A stretch of 64,000 bases of DNA, taken from positions 1-64,000 of the forward strand of contig MAAQ01000022.1 in NCBI GenBank assembly GCA_002162685.1. The letters run 5' to 3'. Position 1 is the stretch's first letter; each line of letters starts with the position of its first letter. The DNA is from Flavobacteriales bacterium 33_180_T64. Its GTDB lineage: Bacteria; Bacteroidota; Bacteroidia; Flavobacteriales; Flavobacteriaceae. The translations under genes and the position numbers were made by a program. A model generated the notes under the pieces. The model made no database searches. It had not been told where the DNA came from and saw only the letters and a program-made list of their open reading frames with translations. This document shows, in pieces, positions 8,009-17,546 of this stretch.

Positions 8009-11000
8009 TTAGCTTTTTACTTCAAAAAGAGATGGACTAGTGTTATTATTAGTAATAATAATCAAAGGATTCTTATTTTGATTTACAGGCTTTATATCTC
8101 TACTATCATGAGGCACATAAAAACCACTTTTTTTAGGAGAAACATATTCAAAATTGGTATTTCCATCACCTAAAAGTACAGTTCCAAATCCTGCATCATA
8201 ACGTGTAGTTTCTACTTCTACTCCATAATGATTGCCAACTGTTATAATATCTTGAAACCCATCATGATTAACATCTAATACTAATATTGATTTTATAGGT
8301 GAAATTTGTGTTTCAATTGGAAGCGTTTTTCTAATAAGTTTACCGTTTTCATTAATTAAAATAATACTTTCAAAATTTTCAATTTCATAAACAACAGCGT
8401 CGTCAATTTTGTCCTTAGGTAGAATGTCTATTAATTTTGAAGATGCGAAACTGTGATAATCTTTAAACTTCTCTGAAATATATGGCATTTGTTGACTTGT
8501 ACATTCTCTTCCTCGAAGTGGTACATAATCATCTTTATAATATTTGGCTAAGACAACATCATTTGTGCCATTATTATCAAAATCGTTAGCATAAACTTTA
8601 AAAGGGTGTTCTTTAGAGGCTTTGAATTTATTGTTTCTTCCCAAGTTACCAATGATATAATCATCATCACCATCATTATCTAAATCACTAGCTGCTATAG
8701 ACCACCAAATTCCTCTGGTATTTTTAAGTCCATATGCTTCAGAATTATTTTCAAAAACGCCCTTTTCATTTGTCAGTACTGTAATCTCCATCCATTCACC
8801 TACTAACATAAGGTCTTCATCACTATCATTATCAATATCTGTAAAAACGGCATCTGTAACCATTCCTATATTATCTAAAGAAGCTGCAATTCCTGTAGAA
8901 GCTTTTTTAAAACTGCCATTATCATTTATTAATAAATAACTCGTGGCTGGAAACGTATATTTACCTGAAATAAGTCGTGTTCCAACAAATAAATCTAAAT
9001 CACCATCTCCATCTATATCTGAAGATTTAACACATTGCGAACTTTGATAAATTGAAGGTATTGCTTTATCATTTTTAGAAAAATTACCCGTTCCATCATT
9101 AATATATAACCTATCTTTTAATAATACATTTCCTATTTCGAATTCATTACCACCACTTGCTACATATAAGTCTAAATCATTATCACCATCTACATCAACA
9201 AAGAGACATCCTAAATCTTCAGAAGCTTTGTCTTTTCCCCAAGGTTGAGAGATGTTCTTGAAAAACTTTCCATTTTCCTTTTGTATATAAAGCACCCCAC
9301 TTTGACCTAGAGCGCCACCAATAAAAATATCATCCAAGCCATCGTTATTGACATCTTCAACTGCAGAAAACGGTCCGTTTTGAGATAATTTATGAGGCAA
9401 TAAAATTTCTTCAGTAAAATCATTAAAGTCATTTTCTTTATGGACAAAATCTAAGCCTGCATCTTTTGTGTTTATTTGGGATACAAAAGTCTTTACTATT
9501 TTAGGCTCTTTTAAAATTGAAGACGCTTTAGCCTCTTTTGCTGTTAGTGTCATATTAGCGTTAACATTATCAAAAACATTAACAGTTCCATTTGGCCAAA
9601 TCACTTCTACCTTCTCCACCACAGTATCTTTTCCTAATCCAAAAAACAAACCATGCTCAACGGATGACAAAAAACCTCGAGTTACTGTATGTTCTGCCAT
9701 TTGTAACTTACCATTATGATGAATGATTGCTTTAGCACCAATTCCAAACGTATTTTTCTCAGAACCTTCTAATTCAATTTTTAAAAAATTACCAGTAGTT
9801 TTATTTTCATACACAAAAGCAGGCGCATCAATATTATTAGTTATGACATCCAAGTCACCGTCATTATCCAAATCACCATAAGCCATACCATTAGAAAAAC
9901 TAGGTGTATCAAATCCCCATGTTTCAGTTACTCTCTCAAACTCTAAATTTCCTTTATTTCTAAACGCATAATTGGATATTCGTTGCGAAGGGGTGTTTTT
10001 ACTTAGCTGAAATAAATCATCTGCTGTAGCATTTTTACCTAGGTTTTGTACTTTAGATCTATAATCATTATTATCGACATCTTTTTTTATACCATTAGAA
10101 ACTATAATATCTTTCCATCCATCATTATCTAAATCAACAAGGAGGCTTGCCCAACTCCAATCGGTATTAGATATTCCAGACATATTAGCAATATCTGAAA
10201 AGCTTCCTAAGCCTGTATTAATTTGTAATGTATTAGCCATATATTGATGATGAGCGCCAGACTTAACTAAAGTATTAAATGCTTCAGTACTCATAGAAGC
10301 CATATTAGTTTTTGAACGGTAATGATCTTCTGGCGTCATATCTGTAGTGATTAAATCTAATAGACCATCATTATTAATATCACCTGTATCAGAACCCATA
10401 CTAAGTTGTGTGATATGCTTTAACTCTTCATTAATCACATTTCGAAATGTTCCATCACCATTATTATAATACATAAAATCAGGCTCCGCATAATCGTTTG
10501 CTACATATAAGTCCATCCAGCCATCATTATTAAAATCTGTAGCATTAACACTCAAACCATAAGACACATGCGTTGAAATTCCTGTTTCTTCAGATACATC
10601 TTTGAATTTACCATTATCATTTCTGTACAATCTATCTCTAAAAAACTTATACTGTTCTCGAGGAATTTTATTTACTAATAATAATTTTTTATCTGCTATT
10701 TGATTGACCTGATACATATCCAAATCGCCATCATTATCCATATCAAAAAATACGGCTTGAGTAGAAAATCCAACATCGGCAAGACCATATTTTATTGCCG
10801 ATTCTGTAAATGTTAAATCTTGATTATTGATGTATAATTGATTTCTACGATCTTCAAGTTTCGAGGAATTACCGTTTCTACTAACATAAATATCGAGATA
10901 CCCATCGGCATTTACATCAGCCATTGTCACACCCCAAGTCCAACCTGAATTTCTTGCTGCTTTAGATTTTTTTGTAATATCTTCAAACTCAAAGTTCCCT

Positions 11001-11305
11001 TTATTTAAATATAATCTATCTGCGACCTGATTTCCTCCAAAAAAGACATCTTGCAAGCCATCATTATTTATATCTCCAATGGCTACACCAGACCCAACGT
11101 ATATTTGACTGTAATAATAATGATTGAAATATGTAGACTCATTAATCGTATTATTAAAATCAATACCTGTTTTTTCTGAAGGTAATAGTTTAAGTGAACC
11201 CACTAATTCGTTTGGATAAAGATTTCTACTTGGTTCTTGTTGACAAGTAAATAATGTAATACAAACAAGTATTAAGAATACATATTGACGATTCAGTGTT
11301 TTCAT
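8009..11305 (-). CDS. VCBS/FG-GAP repeat lipoprotein with ASPIC/UnbV domain
   Basis: A 1098-aa lipoprotein (lipobox FTCQQ, Cys21) built of repeated FG-GAP/VCBS blades, each with a DxNxDGxxD calcium-binding-like loop (DINNDGLQDVFFGGN, DVNADGYLDIYVSRN, DLDNDGDLDVITNN). An ASPIC/UnbV-type module sits near 490-570 (VEVIWPNGTVNVFDNV), and more repeats follow. The arrangement, length and motifs such as the RSKTNMASM segment and RGRECTSQQMP are shared with the two proteins at 57.6-64 kb. Such proteins accompany SusCD loci in marine Bacteroidetes; the function is unknown, and surface glycan binding or scaffolding is the usual guess. It follows the GH17 gene by 101 bp on the same strand and is probably co-transcribed. 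Confidence 0.88.
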   Translation of the reverse strand: MKTLNRQYVFLILVCITLFTCQQEPSRNLYPNELVGSLKLLPSEKTGIDFNNTINESTYFNHYYYSQIYVGSGVAIGDINNDGLQDVFFGGNQVADRLYLNKGNFEFEDITKKSKAARNSGWTWGVTMADVNADGYLDIYVSRNGNSSKLEDRRNQLYINNQDLTFTESAIKYGLADVGFSTQAVFFDMDNDGDLDMYQVNQIADKKLLLVNKIPREQYKFFRDRLYRNDNGKFKDVSEETGISTHVSYGLSVNATDFNNDGWMDLYVANDYAEPDFMYYNNGDGTFRNVINEELKHITQLSMGSDTGDINNDGLLDLITTDMTPEDHYRSKTNMASMSTEAFNTLVKSGAHHQYMANTLQINTGLGSFSDIANMSGISNTDWSWASLLVDLDNDGWKDIIVSNGIKKDVDNNDYRSKVQNLGKNATADDLFQLSKNTPSQRISNYAFRNKGNLEFERVTETWGFDTPSFSNGMAYGDLDNDGDLDVITNNIDAPAFVYENKTTGNFLKIELEGSEKNTFGIGAKAIIHHNGKLQMAEHTVTRGFLSSVEHGLFFGLGKDTVVEKVEVIWPNGTVNVFDNVNANMTLTAKEAKASSILKEPKIVKTFVSQINTKDAGLDFVHKENDFNDFTEEILLPHKLSQNGPFSAVEDVNNDGLDDIFIGGALGQSGVLYIQKENGKFFKNISQPWGKDKASEDLGCLFVDVDGDNDLDLYVASGGNEFEIGNVLLKDRLYINDGTGNFSKNDKAIPSIYQSSQCVKSSDIDGDGDLDLFVGTRLISGKYTFPATSYLLINDNGSFKKASTGIAASLDNIGMVTDAVFTDIDNDSDEDLMLVGEWMEITVLTNEKGVFENNSEAYGLKNTRGIWWSIAASDLDNDGDDDYIIGNLGRNNKFKASKEHPFKVYANDFDNNGTNDVVLAKYYKDDYVPLRGRECTSQQMPYISEKFKDYHSFASSKLIDILPKDKIDDAVVYEIENFESIILINENGKLIRKTLPIETQISPIKSILVLDVNHDGFQDIITVGNHYGVEVETTRYDAGFGTVLLGDGNTNFEYVSPKKSGFYVPHDSRDIKPVNQNKNPLIIITNNNTSPSLFEVKS

Positions 11306-11406
11306 AATTAGTTTAAAAATTAATTCTAGTTAAGATACAGAATTTGCGAGATATAACCTTATACGTTACTTACAAAATTGAATTAATAAACGTTAAAAAT
11401 TCACGC

Positions 11407-12339
11407 TTAAAACTTTAGCTTCTCATGTTTATCCCAAAGTCCCCAAAAAGCACCAACATCACCTTCATCTCCAGTTTTCCAAGATTCGTCAAATGATGAA
11501 AAATAGAACACTTCCGTATTTGTTTTAGCAACCCAAGCTTGCGTATTAACAAAATACTTCATCGCATTTTCTTCTGAAGAAAAGGCTCCCTTCAAACTTC
11601 CGCCTTCACTTGGCCAACCTGTTTCTGTAATAATTACTTTCTTCCCTCTTGCTGCATCTGTAGCTTGACCAAACATTTGTTGCATATGACCTAATGCACC
11701 ATCAATATGGCAACCTTCCCAATAAGGGTAACAATTACTTAAGATAACATCACTAATTTCAACAAGCTCTGGATGTATAGAAAATTCGTAATAGGCGTCA
11801 ACATAACCTACTTGAACACTTGGCACAGCATCTTTTACACGTTTTATATACGCTAGTAATTCTTCTAGTGATAAATCATTTCTATAGAGTACTTCATTTC
11901 CAACAGCAGCTATATCAACAACACCTTCTTTTGCTAATTGAATTAGTCCTTCTATTTCTTTTTCATTATCTTCTTTATTATCACTCAACCAAGCACCAAC
12001 CATGGTTTTCATTCCGTGTTTATGTGCAATACGAGGAATATGCTCATTTCCTTCAATACAAGAAAATGACCTCACCCATTTTGAATAAGGCTTCAAAATT
12101 TTAACTCGTCTTTCTACTTGTTCTTCGGTTATGATATCTCCTGGTTCTTGACCATCTTCATACATGCTAAAGCAAATGCCATGCATTCCTTTTTTTAACG
12201 TAGTTCTCCAAAGTACTTTTAACTCTTCGATTGAATATGTATCAAAATCAATTCCTGAATGTTCAGCAAAATCGACATCAACTTGTTTGGCAAGAGTGAC
12301 ACTATTATTTATATAATATTCTTCGTTTCTATATGACAT
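11407..12339 (-). CDS. Cytoplasmic GH17-family beta-1,3-glucan hydrolase
   Basis: A 310-aa protein with no signal peptide or membrane segment. Residues of about 52-310 form a GH17 (beta/alpha)8 barrel: the proton donor is Glu149 in AAVGNEVL and the nucleophile Glu239 in IITETGWPS. It is clearly homologous along its length to the C-terminal domain of the upstream permease fusion (shared VRSFSC.EGNE.IP, VGAW.SD, NCYP.WEG, FSSFDESWK). The two genes are 1 bp apart. GH17 enzymes cleave or transfer beta-1,3-glucosyl linkages, so it should process imported laminari-oligosaccharides in the cytoplasm. Strict hydrolysis versus transglycosylation cannot be decided from sequence. The roughly 50-residue N-terminal extension is unassigned. 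Confidence 0.85.
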   Translation of the reverse strand: MSYRNEEYYINNSVTLAKQVDVDFAEHSGIDFDTYSIEELKVLWRTTLKKGMHGICFSMYEDGQEPGDIITEEQVERRVKILKPYSKWVRSFSCIEGNEHIPRIAHKHGMKTMVGAWLSDNKEDNEKEIEGLIQLAKEGVVDIAAVGNEVLYRNDLSLEELLAYIKRVKDAVPSVQVGYVDAYYEFSIHPELVEISDVILSNCYPYWEGCHIDGALGHMQQMFGQATDAARGKKVIITETGWPSEGGSLKGAFSSEENAMKYFVNTQAWVAKTNTEVFYFSSFDESWKTGDEGDVGAFWGLWDKHEKLKF

Positions 12340-12340
12340 T

Positions 12341-14707
12341 TTAACTGTATTTTAATTTTTCATCCTTATCCCAAATTCCCCAACGTGCACCTAATTCGCC
12401 TTCAATACGTACTTTCCAAGATTCATCAAAAGAAGAAAAATGGAATATTTCAATCCCTTCATTATTTGCCCATTCTTGAGTTTGAATAAAATACTTCATT
12501 GCATTCAATTGCGATGGATGAGCAGCTTCAACTGATTGTCCTTGACTTGGCCAACCTGTTTCTGCAATAATTACTTTTTTACCTTTGGCTACTTGTTTTG
12601 TTATAGCATACATTTCTCTTAAATGCTGGAGCGAGTCTTCCACACTAAACCCTTCCCAGAACGGGTAACAATTTGTAAGAATTACATCGGTTACTTCACA
12701 TAAATTTGGGCGCTTATAATATTCATAATACGTATCAACATATCCAACAGGAATATCTAAACCAAACAAGGCTTCTTTTACTCTTTTAATATAATTTATG
12801 AGCTCTTGCTCTGTAATATCTCCACGAAGTAATACTTCATTCCCTACAGCCGCAATGTCTACTTGTCCAGATTTCGCTAGTTTAATTAATGCCGTAATTT
12901 CTCTTTCATTGCGCTCTTTATCATCACTAATCCAAGCGCCAACAATAGATTTTATGCCTTTATTATGCGCTTTCATTGGAATGAGTTCATTCCCTTCTGT
13001 ACACGAAAAGGATCTCACCCATTTTGTATAAGGTGAAATGATTTCCATACGTCTATGAATTTGTTTTTCTGTAAGTATGTCTCCCGCATCTTGGCCTTCA
13101 ACATAAGGACTAAAACAAAGTCCATGTAATCTATTCTTTAATTTAGAATCAAATAAACGTTTAGCATCCGAAAAGTTCATTTTACTAAAATCGATTTTAT
13201 TATAATCAAGAAGATTTAAGTTCTTAGTAGGTATATTAATAAGGTTACCTGCTCCTATTCCTGAAGACACATCTTTCTTTTTCTTCTTTTCTCTTCGCTT
13301 TTCTAATTCTGCACTGATTGCTAAGGCTCGTTCTTCTGTGATGTCATAGTCTCTCATAACATACATGGCGATTGCAGTTCCCAATATCGGAAAAACTGAA
13401 AAGAATACTCTTAACCCAGTAACAGCTCCATCTGGTTGAGATACTGCTCCTGGTGTGAAATCAACTAAAGACATTATGAGCCCACTTAACAAACCAGCAA
13501 TTGCTAATCCAAATTTAACCATCCACCAATAAATTGCCCCAAAGATACCTTCGCGTCGTTGTCCGAAATTTAGTTCATCTAAATCACAAACATCTGCCGT
13601 CATAGACATCATAAGTGTAAACAAACCACCGATACCAAAAGAAAAGAAAGGCATCGCAATTAAGAATAAATAAGGTTTTCCTGGTACAAATAAGAACCAT
13701 AACATAATATAGCCAACAATTGAAATACCCTGAGATACCAAAAAGGCATCTTTTTTTCCCATTTTCCTTGACATACTAGCAACAACAGGAATAACAAGGA
13801 ATGTTGTAACTAAAGCACCAACACTACCGAAAAGTGTAGGCCAAATCCAAGCACCTTCATCACCTGTAACGCCATCAAACAAATAGTAAACTATTATAAA
13901 AAACGAGAAACCTGCTATGGTATTAAACGCATTAAAAATAAAGAATGTAGAAATACATAATTTTTTAAATGGCTCTAACTTAAATGCTTCTTTAAAACCT
14001 TTTAGTATTTCTTTTAAACCTCCTCCAACATTACTAAAGGTTAATGGTGTTAAAGTTTCATCATCTATGGTAGATTTATCTTTAATAAATAATGCTGGAA
14101 CTACAGCTAAAATTGCACAACCAATACCAACCCAAACGGCAAGTGTTCGAGTTGCGACATCTGCAGATTCAAACCAACCTTTATCATACATAATAACCCA
14201 AAACCAAGGCGCAATTACCCAAGCCCATTGACCTATCCATTGTGCAACAGCCATGATGCTTGTTCGTTCATGAAAATCATCACTCATTTCATAACCCATT
14301 GCCACAAAAGGCACACTAAAAATGGTTAGTCCTAAGTAAAAAACTAGTGACCAAATTAAGAAATAAATAAAATTATAATCCAAGCCACTTTCACGATATA
14401 GTTGCCACATTAAAGAAAATGATATTCCCATAATAATAGCACCTAAAAAAACATAATGACGCCGTCTTCCCCATTTTGATCGTGTATTGTCAGAAATAAA
14501 TCCCATAATAGGATCTGTAATGGAATCAAATACACGAGGTAAGAAAAACAAAACGCCCCACATCCAAGTCGGAAACCCTAAATCCTGAACCAATACTACC
14601 ATAAAGATCCCCAAAGCAGCTGGAAACATTTGATTAGCAAGCATGCCTAAACCAAAGGCAATTTTTTTACCTACTGGTACTTTCTTAGAGGAATCTTTAC
14701 TACTCAT
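12341..14707 (-). CDS. MFS (GPH-type) sugar permease fused to a C-terminal GH17 domain
   Basis: A single 788-aa frame. Residues 1-475 are a 12-helix MFS permease of the glycoside-pentoside-hexuronide type, with VFDSITDPIMGFISDNTRSKWGRRR near residue 60 split as a typical loop 2-3 motif. A basic linker (EKRREKKKKK) near 475-490 leads to a complete GH17 barrel at about 527-788, with donor Glu in AAVGNEVL and nucleophile Glu in IIAETGWPS. Both ends of MFS permeases face the cytoplasm, so the hydrolase should sit at the inner exit of the transporter. The basic linker fits the positive-inside rule. No stop or frameshift is visible at the junction. The free GH17 that follows is its paralogue, pointing to tandem duplication with one copy captured by the permease. 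Confidence 0.9.
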   Translation of the reverse strand: MSSKDSSKKVPVGKKIAFGLGMLANQMFPAALGIFMVVLVQDLGFPTWMWGVLFFLPRVFDSITDPIMGFISDNTRSKWGRRRHYVFLGAIIMGISFSLMWQLYRESGLDYNFIYFLIWSLVFYLGLTIFSVPFVAMGYEMSDDFHERTSIMAVAQWIGQWAWVIAPWFWVIMYDKGWFESADVATRTLAVWVGIGCAILAVVPALFIKDKSTIDDETLTPLTFSNVGGGLKEILKGFKEAFKLEPFKKLCISTFFIFNAFNTIAGFSFFIIVYYLFDGVTGDEGAWIWPTLFGSVGALVTTFLVIPVVASMSRKMGKKDAFLVSQGISIVGYIMLWFLFVPGKPYLFLIAMPFFSFGIGGLFTLMMSMTADVCDLDELNFGQRREGIFGAIYWWMVKFGLAIAGLLSGLIMSLVDFTPGAVSQPDGAVTGLRVFFSVFPILGTAIAMYVMRDYDITEERALAISAELEKRREKKKKKDVSSGIGAGNLINIPTKNLNLLDYNKIDFSKMNFSDAKRLFDSKLKNRLHGLCFSPYVEGQDAGDILTEKQIHRRMEIISPYTKWVRSFSCTEGNELIPMKAHNKGIKSIVGAWISDDKERNEREITALIKLAKSGQVDIAAVGNEVLLRGDITEQELINYIKRVKEALFGLDIPVGYVDTYYEYYKRPNLCEVTDVILTNCYPFWEGFSVEDSLQHLREMYAITKQVAKGKKVIIAETGWPSQGQSVEAAHPSQLNAMKYFIQTQEWANNEGIEIFHFSSFDESWKVRIEGELGARWGIWDKDEKLKYS

Positions 14708-14708
14708 A

Positions 14709-16217
14709 TTATCGATTTTTAGTTGGTATTACTATCGTTTGTATTGCTTGAGCTCTTATTTTAATATTGACATGACTCTCCTTAAGATTTAGAGTAAAAT
14801 TCTTAGCTACTTTTCCTTCATTAAAAATGACGACTGCTATAGAATTATCAAGGTTTCTTGCAGCTACTACCATAAGGTCTTCATCTGGGTTTTCAACATC
14901 AATAACTACAGCTCCTGGTCGTATATATTTACTGAAATGCACCATCGTATAATAAATTGGCGTGAAATACACTTCATCTGAATCTGGATCTACAATAATT
15001 GGAGCTACACACCAATTTTTAAACCAATTAGGTCCACCTTGCCTATCCAAAACCATGTTCCAATCCACCCAGCCGTCTACCCAATTATTAAGGCAACCAA
15101 TAATATCTCTTGCATATCGATTTACAGGTGCATATTTTGGGTGCAGATACTTTTCATCTTCGGCAGCCCAATCCCAACCCCAATCTGTAGCTTCTTTAGA
15201 CCAATACCATGTATCATCCTGCCATTTTGGAACTTCAGAATCAACACAACCTTCTGTTTCAATTAAATATTTGTTTGGTGCTTTATTATGAGCATATTGT
15301 AAAGCTTCAGGAAAAATCTCATAGGTGCTTTCATACCAATGAATTGCTGTTCCGTCATAATACTTAGAAGATGCTTTATCTTTATACATCACATCAACCC
15401 ATTCTTTTAGGCCTGCTCTATTTTGATCATAACCCAAAATTATTTTATCGCCTTTACCATCGGCTTCTAATTTTGGTCCTAAATGGTGTTGAACAAAATC
15501 TGTCATTTCTTCTGGTGAATAATGCATGCTTTCCCAGTTATTCCCATTTCCATGAGGTTCATTTTCTACTGTAAACCCCCAAATATCTATGCCTTCAGCT
15601 TTATAAGCATCTACATATTTTGAAAAGAATAAAGCCCAAGTATCGTAATACTTTGGGAGTAGTTTTCCGCCAACCCAATCTTTATTATCTTTCATCCATG
15701 GTGGTGCAGTCCAAGGAGATGCGAAAATCTCAAATCCATCTTCAGATACAGCCATTGCGTCTTTAATCATAGGGATTAAATCATCCATATCATCTTCAAT
15801 TGTAAAATGATCTAAATTCATATCACCTTCAACAGGCGCATATGAATATTGACTTAAAGAGAAATCGCATGAATTCATATGCGTTCTGGTTAACGAATAA
15901 TTAGCACCTTCTTTACTGAAATACGCTTTTAAAATTGTGTCTCTATTTTTTTTACTAAGCTTATTTAATAAATAGGCTGAGGATTCTGTAAATGCTCCTC
16001 CAAATCCTGTAATCGTTTGAAGCTTTTTATCTACTAAAATTTTTAAAACAACCGAAGAATCTACTGGTGAAAATTCGGTAATTCTCGTCAGTTTGTTTCC
16101 ACTAGCAGATGTTTCATATACTTCAACTTCTAGCAATTTTTCTTGCTTTTGTTTTTCATTACAGCTTAGCATAAGTAGAATAAAAAGTGGATAAATTAAA
16201 TAGCTTAGTGTTTTCAT
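14709..16217 (-). CDS. GH30-family beta-glucanase lipoprotein (probable endo-beta-1,6-glucanase)
   Basis: A 502-aa lipoprotein (lipobox MLSCN, Cys19). It has the GH30 barrel plus flanking beta-domain: ITGFGGAFTESSA near residue 70, SPWTAPPWMKDN near 168, acid/base Glu220 in GFTVENEPHGN, nucleophile Glu near 322 in LIETEGC, and a C-terminal beta-sandwich (VVAARNLDNSIAVVIFNEG). GH30 includes glucosylceramidases and beta-1,6-glucanases. Between GH16, GH17 and phosphorylase genes, removal of beta-1,6 side chains of laminarin is the likely task. It should act at the outer membrane surface or in the periplasm. It starts 27 bp after the GH17 lipoprotein gene and ends 1 bp before the permease fusion. 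Confidence 0.88.
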   Translation of the reverse strand: MKTLSYLIYPLFILLMLSCNEKQKQEKLLEVEVYETSASGNKLTRITEFSPVDSSVVLKILVDKKLQTITGFGGAFTESSAYLLNKLSKKNRDTILKAYFSKEGANYSLTRTHMNSCDFSLSQYSYAPVEGDMNLDHFTIEDDMDDLIPMIKDAMAVSEDGFEIFASPWTAPPWMKDNKDWVGGKLLPKYYDTWALFFSKYVDAYKAEGIDIWGFTVENEPHGNGNNWESMHYSPEEMTDFVQHHLGPKLEADGKGDKIILGYDQNRAGLKEWVDVMYKDKASSKYYDGTAIHWYESTYEIFPEALQYAHNKAPNKYLIETEGCVDSEVPKWQDDTWYWSKEATDWGWDWAAEDEKYLHPKYAPVNRYARDIIGCLNNWVDGWVDWNMVLDRQGGPNWFKNWCVAPIIVDPDSDEVYFTPIYYTMVHFSKYIRPGAVVIDVENPDEDLMVVAARNLDNSIAVVIFNEGKVAKNFTLNLKESHVNIKIRAQAIQTIVIPTKNR

Positions 16218-16244
16218 ATTGAACAGTTTTACATGACATAATTA

Positions 16245-17534
16245 TCAATTTGCCATGATTTCGTTTAGTGTAGGCGGTACCAATACACCGTCTAGAAGGA
16301 TATCTTTATCACCATTATAAGTTTTTATTATTGGGTGTCTATTTCTTGTTAACCCATTAAAAACTCCTTTATCTACAAAATCCCAGATTGGATATTTTGC
16401 CTTTCCATCTAAAGTAAAAAGCCCAAAATGATTTTCAGAACCATTAGGATGATGCGCATCTTTCCATTGTTCGTTAAATGCTTCAAAGTAAAAACATGAA
16501 ATCCCTTCTTTGTTAGTCCATTCACGCATCAGCTTATAAAACAAACCTTGTTTATACTCATCTGTTGCTCTAGATCCATTAGCGCCATAAAAGCCTTTAG
16601 ATGTTGTTGCCCAACCTGTCTCACCAATATGAATAGGCTTATTCACTCCAATACTTTTCATGTAATTGCCAACACTATCATATTGGCGTTTTGAAAAATC
16701 AACAGCACGCTTCATCGCAGCATCTATTTTTTCAATAGTTGTAAGGTGTTCTTCTGCTTCAGGAATACCCCAAAACTCAGGGTTGTAATGCGAATTATGA
16801 AATGGATAAGTATGCATCGAGATATAATCGACGGTTTTCGCTAATTGTTCTAAATCTATTGTATGGTACTGGCGTTCTCCTCCTCCCCAAGACGCAAAAT
16901 CATCCGAACTCGTAATCCATAAGTCTTTTGGCAGTTCACCTTCTTGCTTTAAATCTTGCAGATGCGATACCCATTTTAAAATCACTTGAGGTTGTACATA
17001 ATAACTTGTAGCCCATTTCACCATAGCTTCATTCCCTACAGCGATCACTTTTACAATATCTGGATATTGCTTTGCTAAAGTCACAGCTCTTTCTATTTCG
17101 GCTGCATTATTTGGACTTTCCACATCATGATTTACAGGTTGATCTGTCCATGCATTAAGACAATCTATCCAAGCTCCTAACATCACATACATTTCAAAAT
17201 TTGGATCTTCTTTTTTTAGTTCATCAATAGCTTTTAAAACATTTGAAGCATGAGGTAAAGGCAATTGTACATTATAGGTTCTCAAAACCTTTATACCCAT
17301 TGCTGACAATAATTTCATATCCTCTTTTAGCTCTAGTATAGAAGGTTGACTATCTCTAGATTTTTCACGATAACCACCATAAGATATCGCCAAATAATTA
17401 GGATTTCCGAGTATATCTTTAGCCACAACTTGTTTAGGTATTTGCATTTCTTTTTTTGCTTTTGGATTTTGATTGCAAGACAACATGATCATTGAAATTA
17501 TCACAACTATTATTATGTTTATGTTCAATTTCAT
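16245..17534 (-). CDS. GH17-family lipoprotein
   Basis: A 429-aa lipoprotein (lipobox MLSCN, Cys20) with a GH17-type barrel from about 40 to 400. The donor is Glu169 in VIAVGNEAM and the nucleophile Glu305 in IHIGETGWAT. It begins with a strand typical of the family (YLAISYGGYREKSRDSQP, then MGIKVLRTYNV). It is more distant from the two cytoplasmic GH17 domains than they are from each other, so this is a separate lineage. Location outside the cytoplasm implies action on laminarin or its larger fragments, as exo-hydrolase, endo-hydrolase or transglycosidase. The next gene of the operon (GH30) is 27 bp downstream and the phosphorylase gene ends 12 bp upstream. Confidence 0.85.
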   Translation of the reverse strand: MKLNINIIIVVIISMIMLSCNQNPKAKKEMQIPKQVVAKDILGNPNYLAISYGGYREKSRDSQPSILELKEDMKLLSAMGIKVLRTYNVQLPLPHASNVLKAIDELKKEDPNFEMYVMLGAWIDCLNAWTDQPVNHDVESPNNAAEIERAVTLAKQYPDIVKVIAVGNEAMVKWATSYYVQPQVILKWVSHLQDLKQEGELPKDLWITSSDDFASWGGGERQYHTIDLEQLAKTVDYISMHTYPFHNSHYNPEFWGIPEAEEHLTTIEKIDAAMKRAVDFSKRQYDSVGNYMKSIGVNKPIHIGETGWATTSKGFYGANGSRATDEYKQGLFYKLMREWTNKEGISCFYFEAFNEQWKDAHHPNGSENHFGLFTLDGKAKYPIWDFVDKGVFNGLTRNRHPIIKTYNGDKDILLDGVLVPPTLNEIMAN

Positions 17535-17546
17535 GTTTTGAGTTAT

